From Actinomyces respiraculi (lineage in GTDB: Bacteria > Actinomycetota > Actinomycetes > Actinomycetales > Actinomycetaceae), in contig NZ_CP063989.1 in NCBI RefSeq assembly GCF_014595995.2, positions 2,232,001 through 2,296,000 of the forward strand: a DNA stretch of 64,000 bases, in the 5' to 3' direction. Numbering within the stretch: the stretch's first letter is position 1; each line of letters starts with the position of its first letter. Below the pieces are notes generated by a model, which was given only the letters and a program-made list of their open reading frames with translations, made no database searches and was not told the origin of the DNA. Below are positions 20,541-32,899 of the stretch, in pieces. The position numbers and the translations under genes were made by a program.

Positions 20541-20576
20541 CACAACACCGTATGTTCGAGAGCAAACAGAGGAGTT
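20512..20576. repeat. 29-bp-arm imperfect palindrome
   Basis: The arms 20512-20540 and 20548-20576 pair at 25 of 29 positions around the loop CACAACA. The inner part, GCTCTCGAA with TTCGAGAGC, is perfect. It could form a hairpin or cruciform. In copy 1 only the left arm remains, and its 7-base loop is the exact reverse complement of this one. Confidence 0.8.
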
Positions 20577-20753
20577 CGCCGGGGTCGCTGAGGGGCATAT
20601 CCCACGCCCTGTTCGGGCCACACGACCCCGCTCAGACCCCCACCTACCGGCCCGCACGCGCTCTTGCGTCCGCGGATCGGTCTCGCGGGCACGCGCACGC
20701 CCCCGGCGCCTATGGAGGGGCGCGGGGGCGTGCGGGTCAGCTGAGGCGAGGGC

Positions 20754-21520
20754 TCAGTGGGCGCGGGCGTCGGCCCACAGGGCGTGGCCGAGGTCGCGGT
20801 TGAGTCGTGTGATGACCTCCAGCGGGACGGACTTGGGGCAGACGGCGGCGCACTCACCAATGTTGGTGCAGCCACCGAAGCCCTCGGCGTCGTGCTGGTT
20901 GAGCATGCTCACGACACGGGGCAGACGCTCCGGCTGGCCCTGCGGGAGCAGGCCCAGGTGGGAGATCTTCGCGCCGGTGAAGAGCATCGCGGAGGCGTTG
21001 GGGCAGGCCGCGACGCAGGCACCGCAGCCGATGCAGGCCGCAGCCTCGAAGGCGGCGTCAGCCTTCTCCTTCTTGACCGGGACGGCGTGCGCGTCCGGGG
21101 CGGCACCGGTGTTGACCGAGATGTAGCCACCGGCCTGGACGATGCGGTCCAGGGCGGAGCGGTCCACGATGAGGTCCTTGAGGACCGGGAAGCCGGTCGA
21201 GCGCCAGGGCTCGATGGTGATGGTGTCGCCGTCCTTGAAGGAGGGGTCCTCGGCGAGGTGTCGCATGTGCAGCTGGCAGGTCGTCGAGCGGATCGGGCCG
21301 TGGGCCTGACCGTTGATGACGACGCCGCACTGGCCGCAGATGCCCTCACGGCAGTCCGAGTCGAAGGCGACGGGTTCCTCACCGGCCTGGAAGAGCTGCT
21401 CGTTGAGCAGATCCAGGACCTCGAGGAACGACATGTGCTCCTCGATGCCCGACATCGAGTACTCCTCGAAGCGGCCCGCGGTGTTCTGGTTCTTCTGGCG
21501 CCAGATCTTGAGCTTGATGT

Positions 21521-21524
<4 letters not shown>
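20754..21524 (-). CDS. sdhB: succinate dehydrogenase/fumarate reductase iron-sulfur subunit
   Basis: 256 aa from GTG 21524, which overlaps the sdhA stop (GTGA). It relays electrons between the flavin subunit and the membrane quinone site. The 2Fe-2S ligands are C58, C63, C66 and C83 ([13 protein letters not shown]). The 4Fe-4S motif [12 protein letters not shown] and the 3Fe-4S motif [13 protein letters not shown] follow. It is the last gene of the sdhCAB operon, bordered downstream by the repeat field. Confidence 0.96.
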
Positions 21525-23536
<2,012 letters not shown>

Positions 23537-23548
23537 TCAACTCTCGTA

Positions 23549-24370
23549 TCAGTGGGCAGCAACGCCGCAGTGCTCGGCGAACTCGGAGGCCGCGGAACCG
23601 ATGGCCTCGCAGAACTGGGGGTAGTACTCGGTGTCGCTCATCGGCAGGTCCGTCCAGCCGAAGAGGATGGCCGTGGGCGGGGCCATGAAGCCGATGAGGA
23701 GCACGAGGGCCACCAGCGTCGCGATGATGCGGATGTAGGGGACGATCCTCGTGCGGGTCAGGCCGAGGGTCTGCAGGGCGGACCACACGCCGTGCCAGGC
23801 GTGCAGGGCCAGGGCGCAGACGGCGATGAGGTAGATGAGGTACACCCACCACAGTTGGAAGCCGTAGTACATGTTCTGGAAGGCGCGCCCGTGGACGTAC
23901 TCGCCGCCGGGGGTCAGCGAGAGCGTCGTGAACTGCAGGATGTGCCAGACGAGGAAGAGGAGGAGGATGACGCCGCCCCAGCGCATGGTGCGCATGGCGT
24001 AGCGGGAGGCGTAGTACTCGGCGTTGGCCTTCTTGACCGCGTACTTGTCGTTGCCGCGAGCCTTGCGGTTGCGGTACCACAAGTGGAAAGCGGAGCCGGC
24101 GTGCGCCAGGAGCAGCGCCACCAGCACCAGGCGCATGATCCACAGGAACCCGCCGTAGGGCAGCAGCGGCTGGAGCAGCTGACGCAGCCAGACGGCGTAG
24201 TGGTCGTAGGCGATCTCACCCTCAAAGTAGTGGGTGTTGCCGTACATGTGGAAGATGACGAAGAGGAGGAAGACGATGCCGGACCACGCCATGAGTCGCT
24301 TCATGAACACGGTGGTCGTGAAGGCGGTGCGCCTCTTCTTGGGGGAAATAGTCTTTTGGGCCACGTCCAT
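23549..24370 (-). CDS. sdhC: succinate dehydrogenase/fumarate reductase cytochrome b subunit
   Basis: 273 aa from ATG 24370. Five transmembrane helices are visible (about 27-45, 72-95, 132-150, 172-195 and 212-232). Candidate haem b ligands H41, H90, H143 and H190 lie in the membrane segments, matching the single-chain dihaem type-B anchor that uses menaquinone. It is first in the sdhCAB operon. The 293 bases upstream carry no gene and no clear promoter I could defend. The C terminus ends in a short Cys/His-containing tail. Confidence 0.94.
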   Translation of the reverse strand: MDVAQKTISPKKRRTAFTTTVFMKRLMAWSGIVFLLFVIFHMYGNTHYFEGEIAYDHYAVWLRQLLQPLLPYGGFLWIMRLVLVALLLAHAGSAFHLWYRNRKARGNDKYAVKKANAEYYASRYAMRTMRWGGVILLLFLVWHILQFTTLSLTPGGEYVHGRAFQNMYYGFQLWWVYLIYLIAVCALALHAWHGVWSALQTLGLTRTRIVPYIRIIATLVALVLLIGFMAPPTAILFGWTDLPMSDTEYYPQFCEAIGSAASEFAEHCGVAAH

Positions 24371-24663
24371 AGCGTAGCGACGGGCAGGACGCCCTTGGTC
24401 CTATGACTGGGCGGCGACGTGCACCCTCCGCGTCCGCGGCGTCATGGCGCGGAAAGACCTGGGCCGCCGCGGCGCCCGCCCTTGTCGGCGGACAGGGCCG
24501 TCGGGCCCGGGGATGGCGACTTTTGGTGACACATTCGTCAGGCAAATGACATCGGCCACCGATTGGGGTGGGACGCGGCTGCGTCGGCGGCCGCCCGGCT
24601 CACCGTCCCGACGGCGACGGCGACGTCGGCCATCCCCAGCCCGAGCGACACCGGCCGCCCAGC

Positions 24664-25368
24664 TCAGCTCCCGGCGACGGCCTCGGCGCCCACGGGCCCC
24701 GGCCCCCGAGGCGGCCCCAGCCGCAGGCGCATGACCAGGGCGTCCTCCTCCGGCCCCGTGTAGTAGCGCCTCCTGACGCCCAGCACCTCGAAGCCGTGGC
24801 GCGCGTAAAGGGCCTGAGCACCCGTGTTGGAGGCACGCACCTCCAGCAGCACGTGCTCGCAGCCCTGTCCGCGCGCCCGGGCGAGCAGGTGCTCGAGCAT
24901 GAGGGCGGCCACGCCGCGCCTGCGAGCCGCCGGAACGGTGGCGATGGTGAGCAGGTCGGCGTCGCCGCGTCCGTCGCCGTACCACAGGCCCGCGTAGCCG
25001 ACGAGCCCCGCACCGCCGGGCTCGCGTGCGGCGTGGTCGCCGTCGGCCCCGTCGGCGGTCCCGGCCCCGTCAGCGGTCCCGGACCCGTCAGCGGTCCCGG
25101 ACCCGTCGGCAGGGGCCTGAGCCTCGAGCTCGTGTGTCCCGCCGTCGGCCGTCTCGACGACGACGTAGGCACGGTCCGCCCCGGGTCCGTCGGTGGCTGC
25201 GAGCTCGTCGGCCAGCAGCGCGGCGCTCCACGCCTCAGCGCCGAAGAGCTCTGCTTCCAGGGCCGCGACGAGCGGCAGGTCCGCCTCGGTCATGGGCCGC
25301 AGACGCAGCGCGCCATCGGCCCCCTCGACAGCCGGACCCACCGGCCCCACCGGATCCACCGAGCTCAA
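24664..25368 (-). CDS. rimI: ribosomal protein alanine N-acetyltransferase RimI-like (GNAT)
   Basis: 234 aa. A GNAT acetyltransferase fold is present, with the acetyl-CoA loop ATVPAARRRGVAALML and the C-terminal NTGAQALYARHGFE. In the t6A gene cluster this family acetylates N-terminal Ala of uS18 and other proteins. The start overlaps the tsaB stop. A linker of about 45 residues interrupts the domain before the LVGYAGLW strand. It is built of GTADGS-type units encoded by an 18-bp tandem repeat and makes the protein much longer than the usual 150-160 aa. Confidence 0.88.
   Translation of the reverse strand: MSSVDPVGPVGPAVEGADGALRLRPMTEADLPLVAALEAELFGAEAWSAALLADELAATDGPGADRAYVVVETADGGTHELEAQAPADGSGTADGSGTADGAGTADGADGDHAAREPGGAGLVGYAGLWYGDGRGDADLLTIATVPAARRRGVAALMLEHLLARARGQGCEHVLLEVRASNTGAQALYARHGFEVLGVRRRYYTGPEEDALVMRLRLGPPRGPGPVGAEAVAGS
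25051..25104 (-). repeat. 18-bp tandem repeat inside rimI
   Basis: Three 18-base units (25051-25068, 25069-25086, 25087-25104; plus-strand core GTCAGCGGTCCCGGACCC) encode the repeated GTADGS linker. The repeat is in frame, so copy-number change would alter only linker length. Confidence 0.85.
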
Positions 25369-26060
25369 CGGGCGCGCTTGCGGGCGACAGGGACCTGGGC
25401 GTCGGCGTGGCGCAGGTACAGCGGCTCGGTGTCCAGCGGCCCCTGCCCTGCGGCCAGCCGGGCCAGCGCGACGCGCACCTGCGCGGTGGCGTCGCCGGAA
25501 GAGGGCACAAGGACCGGCCTGTCGGCGACAACGGCCGGGTAGAGGCGCGCCCCCGAGCCGGCGACGGCGTCGGCGTCCGTGGTAGGCAGGTCGGCGGGAG
25601 AGCGGACCTCAATGTCGCTCAGGCGCTCGACGTCGTCGGGACCCTGCGCGCGATAGAGGGCGGTGTAGACCTCCTGGCGACGCGCGTCAGTGAGCACGCG
25701 CACGGTGCTCCCCTCCCCCAACTCGTCGAGGGCGGCGCGGGCGACGGCGTCGAGACTGGGCACGCCGTGGACGGGCACGTCGCGCACGCGCGCGACGGTG
25801 CGGGCGGAGACGAGGCCCGCGCGCAGCCCGGTGAAGGGGGCCGGGCCCGTAGCCGCGACGACGGCGTCCAGTCGGTGTGCGACGACCTTAGGGTCCTCGA
25901 GGGCGGAGGCGAGCATGGGGCCCAAGGACTCGGCGTGGCGGCGCGAGTCCGGCTGGGAGGGGTGGGCGAGGACCGTCAGAGCGGCACGTCCGTCGTCGAA
26001 AGAGACGTCGCAGACGAGGAGCTCGGTGCCGAGGGAGGAGTCGATGGACAGGATGCGCAC
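25365..26060 (-). CDS. tsaB: threonylcarbamoyladenosine biosynthesis protein TsaB
   Basis: 231 aa from GTG 26060. It is the non-catalytic ASKHA-fold partner that dimerises with TsaD for t6A37 formation in tRNA. The N-terminal strand ILSIDSS and the GPAPFTGLRAGL loop are characteristic. The GTG lies six bases after TAGGCT, placing +1 on the start codon, so this gene probably heads its own leaderless transcript with rimI. A gap of 152 bases separates it from tsaE. Confidence 0.94.
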   Translation of the reverse strand: MRILSIDSSLGTELLVCDVSFDDGRAALTVLAHPSQPDSRRHAESLGPMLASALEDPKVVAHRLDAVVAATGPAPFTGLRAGLVSARTVARVRDVPVHGVPSLDAVARAALDELGEGSTVRVLTDARRQEVYTALYRAQGPDDVERLSDIEVRSPADLPTTDADAVAGSGARLYPAVVADRPVLVPSSGDATAQVRVALARLAAGQGPLDTEPLYLRHADAQVPVARKRAR

Positions 26061-26066
26061 GGGGAC

Positions 26067-26072
26067 AGCCTA
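26067..26072 (-). promoter_or_regulatory. -10 element of the tsaB-rimI unit (leaderless)
   Basis: TAGGCT on the minus strand, with the predicted +1 at GTG 26060. No -35 match is clear. Confidence 0.5.
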
Positions 26073-26212
26073 GGTGCACGCGCCCGGCGGGCGGTCACTG
26101 CGGGTCGTGGAGGAGTACCGGCCGCACCCGCCGCACCGGCACCTCGTCCGCGCAGCCGGGCGCGACGTCACCGTGCTGGACGGGCGTGCAGGCAAGCGTC
26201 CGGACCGTGGCC

Positions 26213-26821
26213 TCAGGCCAGGGCGGTCAGGTCGGTGAGGACAGTGAGATCAACATCTGCCCAGCGCGGCCCGAGGGCGGTCACGGTGACGCTGCGGCGG
26301 CCGTCGTCGATCTCCTCCAGGTCCGCGAGCGCCGCCTCCCCCTCCCCGCCGCCCGCGACGGTGCCCGCGCCGGTACCCGTGAGCGCGCCATGGAGGCGCT
26401 CGACCCGGATCTCGAGACGGCTCTCACTCAGCGCCTCAACCTTGTCCTCACCCCACTCGACGAGCGTGACGGACTCCGCCAGGGAGGTGTCCAGGTCGAG
26501 GGCATCCACCTCCTCCAGGCTCGACAGCCGGTAGGCGTCGACGTGGACGAGGTCTGGCCCCTGCCCCAGGGCGGGGTGGACCCGGGCGATGATGAAGGTC
26601 GGGGAGGACACGCGCCCGCGCACGTCCATGGCGGAGCCGATGCCCTGGGCGAGGGTCGTCTTGCCCGCGCCGAGCGCGCCGGAGAGCATCACGAGGTCTC
26701 CGGCCCGCAGGAGCGCAGCGAGGCGGACGCCCAGCGCGCGGGTGGCGTCGGCGTCGGCCGTCTCGACGACAACCGTGCGGCCGACAGCGTGGTCGCGGTT
26801 CGCGACGTGATCCTGGCTCAC
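26213..26821 (-). CDS. tsaE: tRNA threonylcarbamoyladenosine ATPase TsaE
   Basis: 202 aa from GTG 26821, overlapping the alr stop (GTGA). It is the small P-loop ATPase that supports turnover of the TsaBD complex. It has a Walker A GALGAGKTT (48-56), the SSPTFII motif, HVDAYRL, and VEWGEDKVEAL near the C-terminal half. The C terminus is extended by about 50 residues rich in Gly and Asp compared with the usual 150-160 aa. It belongs to the nnr-alr-tsaE coupled series. Confidence 0.94.
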   Translation of the reverse strand: MSQDHVANRDHAVGRTVVVETADADATRALGVRLAALLRAGDLVMLSGALGAGKTTLAQGIGSAMDVRGRVSSPTFIIARVHPALGQGPDLVHVDAYRLSSLEEVDALDLDTSLAESVTLVEWGEDKVEALSESRLEIRVERLHGALTGTGAGTVAGGGEGEAALADLEEIDDGRRSVTVTALGPRWADVDLTVLTDLTALA

Positions 26822-28089
26822 TGCTCCTCCTGGCTCGTGGTGACGCGGGGCACGTGGGGGCCCAGGCGAGTGACGATCTCGTAGCCGATGGTGCCGCACA
26901 CGGCGGCCCAGTCGTCGGCGGTGGGGACGGTACCGGTGGCGTCCGGCGCCCCCCAGAGCACGGCGGTGTCCCCCGCGCGGGCGGGGCAGGGCAGGGGGCG
27001 GCCGTCGTCGTCGACGGCGGGTCCGAGGTCGATGACGAATTGGTCCATGCAGACCTTGCCCACAATGGTGGTGCGCAGGGTGCCGACGGCGACCGGCCCG
27101 GCTCCGGCAGCGTGGCGGGGGACGCCGTCGGCGTAGCCGAGCGGGACGAGCCCAAGCCACCGTTCCGTGGGGGCGGCCCAGGTCCCTCCGTAGGACACAG
27201 CGGTGCCGGCGGGGACCCGCTTGGTGAGCGTCAGGGGCGCCTCCAGGCGCATGACGGGGGTCAGACCCAGCTCCGCGGAGGTGGCGACGGCGGGGTCCGG
27301 GGACAGGCCGTACAGGCCGATGCCGGCGCGCACAAGGTCGAGGCGCGTGTCCGGGTGCCACAGCAGGCCGCCGGTGGCAGCGAGGTGGCGCAGCCGGGGG
27401 GTGAGGCCGGCGCCGGTCACCACGGCCTCCGCGCGGGCGAAGCGCGCCAGGTGCTCCTCGGTGGAGCCGGAGTCGGGCTCGTCGGCCCGTGAGAGGTGGG
27501 ACCACAGTCCGACGACGTCGAGCACTCCGGTTCTCTCGGCAGCGCGGGCGGCCTCCGCGAGCGCGGGCAGGTCCTCGGCGACGGCTCCGGCGCGCGACAT
27601 TCCGGTGTCGGCCTTGAGGTGGAGGCGGCCGGGGACGCCGCCGACGGCCACGTGGGCGGCGCAGGCGGCGACGACGGCCTCGAGCTGGTCGAGGGTGGAG
27701 GCGGACATGTCGAGGTCGGCCTCAAGGGCGCGGCGCAGCGGGGAGCCGGGGGCGGCGGCGGCCTGCGGGGTGAGGACGGGGGCGAGCCAGCTCAGGAGGC
27801 GAGGTGCCCGGGGGGTGGGGACGGCGTCGGGGCCGGGCTCGGGGCGGGCGATGCCCGCCTGGTCGAGCAGGTCGCGCAGGTGCAGGGCCTCGGCGAGCTG
27901 GGCGACGCCGAGCCAGGTGGCGCCGGCGGCCAGGCAGGTCAGGCTCACCGGTGCGATGCCGTGACCGTAGGCGTCGGCCTTGACGACCGCCATCCAGGGC
28001 GTCCCTGCAACCTCGGCCAGGACGCGCGCGTTGTGGGCGAGGGCGTCGAGGTCGATGACGGCGCGGGAGGTGGTGGCGGGTTGCTTCAC
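26818..28089 (-). CDS. alr: alanine racemase
   Basis: 423 aa from GTG 28089, overlapping the stop of the nnr gene. It is a PLP enzyme that supplies D-Ala for peptidoglycan. PLP binds K37 in VVKADAYGHG, and the catalytic Tyr of the second subunit lies in AVSYGGTW. KVCMDQFVIDL marks the C-terminal beta domain. It is longer than the usual 360-380 aa because of Pro/Ala/Gly-rich insertions near residues 85-115 and 345-385. It is translationally coupled both upstream (nnr) and downstream (tsaE). Confidence 0.95.
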   Translation of the reverse strand: MKQPATTSRAVIDLDALAHNARVLAEVAGTPWMAVVKADAYGHGIAPVSLTCLAAGATWLGVAQLAEALHLRDLLDQAGIARPEPGPDAVPTPRAPRLLSWLAPVLTPQAAAAPGSPLRRALEADLDMSASTLDQLEAVVAACAAHVAVGGVPGRLHLKADTGMSRAGAVAEDLPALAEAARAAERTGVLDVVGLWSHLSRADEPDSGSTEEHLARFARAEAVVTGAGLTPRLRHLAATGGLLWHPDTRLDLVRAGIGLYGLSPDPAVATSAELGLTPVMRLEAPLTLTKRVPAGTAVSYGGTWAAPTERWLGLVPLGYADGVPRHAAGAGPVAVGTLRTTIVGKVCMDQFVIDLGPAVDDDGRPLPCPARAGDTAVLWGAPDATGTVPTADDWAAVCGTIGYEIVTRLGPHVPRVTTSQEEQ

Positions 28090-30155
28090 GGTCGGGATTC
28101 TTCCACCAGTGAGAGCAGGTGCTCCACGGCGGCGGGCACGGCGCCGGCGAGGTCGAGGGCGGTGATGGGCCGTCCGACGGCGGGGGCGGGTCGGGTGGGC
28201 GCGGAATCCAGCCCGCCGATGGCGGGGCCGGGCCAGCGGACGGCGGAGTTGGGCAGTCCGGCGCCGGAGGCGATCGCGCCGGCGAGGGCGTGGACGCGCA
28301 CGGCCAGCGCGGCACAGACGGCGACGTCGGGCTCGGCGAGCACGCCCGCGCCGCCGGCCTGGGAGGCGGCACCGACGGACGGGGAGCTCGCGCCAACCGC
28401 GTGAGTCCCGGCCCCGGTGTCGACGGACGGGGCATCCGCGCCGCCCGCATGACTACCGACCCCGGCGTGCCCGGCCCGCCCACCACGCCCGGCCTCAGTG
28501 CCGACCCACTCAGCACTCGCCTGCTCGGCGGCCAGGAGCGTGCCGAGGACGCCGGCCAGGACATCCCCGCTCCCAGCGGTGGCGAGCCAGCCGGGACCGG
28601 AGTCGAGCGTGGCGGTGTCTCCCGAGGGGGTGGCGACAATGGTGGGGGTGCCCTTGAGCAGCACGCAGGCCCCCGTGCGGTGGGCCAGCTCGCGGGCGAG
28701 AGCGGGAGCCGTGACGGGGTCCTCGGCCTCGGGGCGCCTCGTCGGTCGTCCGAGGGCCGTCAGGAGGGAGGCCGCCTCCCCCGCGTGCGGGGTGAGGACG
28801 GCGGTGGGGGCCAGGCGGCGCCCCTCGGCCAGCAGGGCGGGCAGGAGGGGCAGGGCCCCGGCGTCAATGACAGCGGGCAGCGGGGCGCCCTCGGAGGCAT
28901 CCTCCGGCCCAAGGCCGGGAGCATCGCCGAGGCCGATGCCGGACGTACCTCCGGGGGCACCATGGGAGACAGCGCCACGAACACTGTCGGAGACACCGGC
29001 GGCGTCGCCACCGGGGGCACCATCGCGGGCGACGCGTGGTGGCGTCATCGGCATGAGGGTGCGCAGGACGCGGCTCAGGCCGGTGGCGCGGGCCTCATCG
29101 TCGGGGTCGGTGCCGGGACCGATGACGAGGGCCTGGTGTCGGCCGGGCACCGGGACCGTCTCGGGACGCTGGGCGAGCACGAGGTCCTCGACGCGGCGCG
29201 GGGCGGCGAGGCGAACCATGCCGGCGCCGGTCCGGCAGGCGGCCGTACAGGTCAGGACGGCGGCACCGGGGTAGGTCTCGGAGCCGGCCCAGACCTCGAC
29301 GACGCCGCGCGTGTACTTGTGGTCCCGGTCCCCGGGCACGTGCAGACGCCCGGCGAGCGCGGTGTCCGTGAGCCCGGCGGCCCACCCAACTCCGGCCTCG
29401 CCCGTGCCCCCGGCGGCGGTCCCGACTGCGGCCCCACAGCAGCCCCCGGCGGCATCCCCGCCGCCGGCCTCGATGGTAGGCGGGCCCGGCAGGACGGCGA
29501 TGGGCGCGGTCCCCGGGACCGGCAGCCCGAGGTCGACGACGTCGATACGCCCACACAGGTCCCGGGAGGGGGCCAGCACATGGGCGCCGCGCAGGCAGGT
29601 GAAGGTGACGGTGCGGTCGGCGGCGAGGACCGGGCCCGCGACGGTGCCGTCGTCCGCCCCGGTGCCGCTGGGCAGGTCCACCGCTAGGACACGGAAGGAC
29701 CGCTCCCCCGGTGCGCCGACCCCGACGAGCGGGGCGATGAGGGCAGCCGCCCGCGGACGCAGCGGGCCGCGGGCGCCGATGCCGGTCAAGCCGTCGAGGA
29801 CGAGGTCCGCGCCGCCCGCGTCAGGGTCGAGGAGAACCCCCGCGCGCTCGGCCTCGGCAAGCGCGGCGGCGTGGGGGTGGTCCGTGGCGAGCAGGGCAAA
29901 GACCTCACAGCCTCGGCGTGCCAGGAGCGCGCCGGCCAGCAGGGCGTCGCCGCCGTTGTGCCCGCCGCCGACCAGGAGCAGGACGCGCGAGCCCACGACC
30001 GCACCGCGGTCGGTGCGCAGTTCCTCGGCGGCGGCCTGGGCCAGGGCCTGGGCGGCGGCGTGCATGTAGGCGTCGGTGCCGCGGGTCAGTGGAGCCTCCG
30101 CGGCGGTGATATCGGCGGCCGCGTAGGCGTTGAGCGCGTCAAGAGTCCTGCTCAT
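28086..30155 (-). CDS. nnr: bifunctional NAD(P)HX epimerase/dehydratase
   Basis: 689 aa from ATG 30155, six bases after GAAAAT; an upstream GTG at 30173 is possible. It repairs hydrated NADH and NADPH. The N-terminal epimerase part (about 1-215) shows LLLVGGGHNGGDALLAG and a DLPSGTGADDG motif. The C-terminal dehydratase is of the ribokinase type, with TPHAGEAASLL and WLATAGSGDVLAGVL. Two long Gly/Ala/Ser low-complexity insertions interrupt the dehydratase, one before the TPHAGE motif and one after GSGD, making it about 150-200 residues longer than typical. It is divergent from acpS and starts the coupled nnr-alr-tsaE series. Confidence 0.92.
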   Translation of the reverse strand: MSRTLDALNAYAAADITAAEAPLTRGTDAYMHAAAQALAQAAAEELRTDRGAVVGSRVLLLVGGGHNGGDALLAGALLARRGCEVFALLATDHPHAAALAEAERAGVLLDPDAGGADLVLDGLTGIGARGPLRPRAAALIAPLVGVGAPGERSFRVLAVDLPSGTGADDGTVAGPVLAADRTVTFTCLRGAHVLAPSRDLCGRIDVVDLGLPVPGTAPIAVLPGPPTIEAGGGDAAGGCCGAAVGTAAGGTGEAGVGWAAGLTDTALAGRLHVPGDRDHKYTRGVVEVWAGSETYPGAAVLTCTAACRTGAGMVRLAAPRRVEDLVLAQRPETVPVPGRHQALVIGPGTDPDDEARATGLSRVLRTLMPMTPPRVARDGAPGGDAAGVSDSVRGAVSHGAPGGTSGIGLGDAPGLGPEDASEGAPLPAVIDAGALPLLPALLAEGRRLAPTAVLTPHAGEAASLLTALGRPTRRPEAEDPVTAPALARELAHRTGACVLLKGTPTIVATPSGDTATLDSGPGWLATAGSGDVLAGVLGTLLAAEQASAEWVGTEAGRGGRAGHAGVGSHAGGADAPSVDTGAGTHAVGASSPSVGAASQAGGAGVLAEPDVAVCAALAVRVHALAGAIASGAGLPNSAVRWPGPAIGGLDSAPTRPAPAVGRPITALDLAGAVPAAVEHLLSLVEESRP

Positions 30156-30217
30156 ACCCTCATTTTCGCGCACCTGGTGGGGGCGGGATGAGTGACACGA
30201 CGCGCCCGCGTCTGCGG

Positions 30218-30223
30218 CACACT
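30218..30223 (+). promoter_or_regulatory. -10-like element of acpS (leaderless)
   Basis: CACACT ends seven bases before ATG 30230, so +1 would be the start codon. The same CACACTGGTG string precedes coaA in the same register. Confidence 0.4.
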
Positions 30224-30229
30224 GGTGGC

Positions 30230-30613
30230 ATGTTGATCGCGGTGGGCACCGACCTCGTCGACGTCGCCCGGCTGGCGGAGAGCCTCGCGCGCTGCCCCGC
30301 CCTCGCCCGACGCCTGCTGACGCCGCGCGAGCGCGAGGCGACCCGCACCGACTCGCTCGCAGCCCGGGTGGCCGCGAAGGAGGCGGTGCTCAAAGCCCTC
30401 GGCTCGGCCCTTCAGGAGACGGGCCGCGAGACCCCCGCCGGGTGGAGGATGACCGACATCGAGGTCGTCTCCTCCCCGGGCACACCGCCCCGCCTCGTGC
30501 TCTCGGGGGTCGCCGAGCACACGGCCCGGTCGCTGGGTATCGCCCGCTGGCACCTCTCGCTCAGCCACGACGCCGGTCTCGCCCTGGCCTTCGTCGTCGC
30601 CGAGGGGACCTGA
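30230..30613 (+). CDS. acpS: holo-[acyl-carrier-protein] synthase
   Basis: 127 aa from ATG 30230. It transfers 4'-phosphopantetheine from CoA to the Ser of ACP for fatty acid synthesis. D8 in GTDLVDVARL and E51 in ARVAAKEAVLKAL are the Mg and catalytic residues, and HLSLSHDAG is the third motif. Length matches the AcpS trimer family. It lies divergently 74 bases from nnr, and coaA of the CoA pathway lies 2.3 kb away. Palindromic element B follows its stop. Confidence 0.95.
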   Translation: MLIAVGTDLVDVARLAESLARCPALARRLLTPREREATRTDSLAARVAAKEAVLKALGSALQETGRETPAGWRMTDIEVVSSPGTPPRLVLSGVAEHTARSLGIARWHLSLSHDAGLALAFVVAEGT

Positions 30614-30670
30614 GGCCCAGCCGGATCGCCGCGGGAGTCGCCGCCACGCCACAGAACTCACCCGTGCTGA

Positions 30671-30857
30671 GGGGCTTGCACGCTCACGGTTTTCAACATC
30701 TGTCGAAAACGGCGGAATTCTGCGGTTTTTGAGAGCGGCCTTCTCGAGTACTTCGGCTCCCATGTGCATGGGCAACCTCCATGCACATGGGAGCTCAGGC
30801 CACCACCCCAAACCCCAGTGCAACCGTTAACAACTGTCACATGAGCGTGCAAGCCCC
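30671..30857 (-). repeat. interspersed palindromic element, copy B
   Basis: 187 bases with perfect 16-bp terminal inverted repeats, GGGGCTTGCACGCTCA (30671-30686) and its partner (30842-30857). A central 16-bp perfect inverted repeat (30756-30771 with 30779-30794, core CTCCCATGTGCATGG) has a 7-base loop. It fills the gap between the convergent acpS and glmS genes, where it could also end transcription from both sides. Confidence 0.88.
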
Positions 30858-30877
30858 ACCCGGGCGCCGCGCCATCG

Positions 30878-32764
<1,887 letters not shown>

Positions 32765-32887
32765 GAGTGCTCAGCGAAGCACTCCCCCGTGCTCCCTGGC
32801 CAGAGGCGGCCAGGATGTGGGCGTGTGATGTTGGGCGTATGCGCGCGGGCCGGAGCCGTCCGTGCCGCCCAGACACTGACGATGCGC

Positions 32888-32893
32888 CACACT
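32888..32893 (+). promoter_or_regulatory. -10-like element of coaA (leaderless)
   Basis: CACACT with the predicted +1 exactly at GTG 32900. This register supports GTG 32900 over the in-frame ATG 32882. Confidence 0.4.
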
Positions 32894-32899
32894 GGTGCG

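Larger units (their letters stand above)
19464..20753. other. 1.29-kb gene-free repeat field between tsaD and sdhB
   Basis: No convincing gene lies here. It has two homologous repeat units (19511-19777 and 20294-20540) and a long hairpin at 20512-20576. Between the units is about 500 bases with its own short internal duplication (GGGCTCGGGCCGCCGCTCGC near 19952 and 20167). Open frames in the region follow the repeat period and do not look like proteins. Confidence 0.7.

Noticed and set aside
30218..30223. Treating CACACT as a secure promoter
   Set aside because: The hexamer departs from TANNNT at the first base and has no -35, so it is listed only at low confidence.
32765..32899. glmS ribozyme or riboswitch upstream of glmS
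   Set aside because: The intergenic space is 135 bases and shared with coaA. No conserved ribozyme core was recognised, and the class is mainly from Firmicutes.
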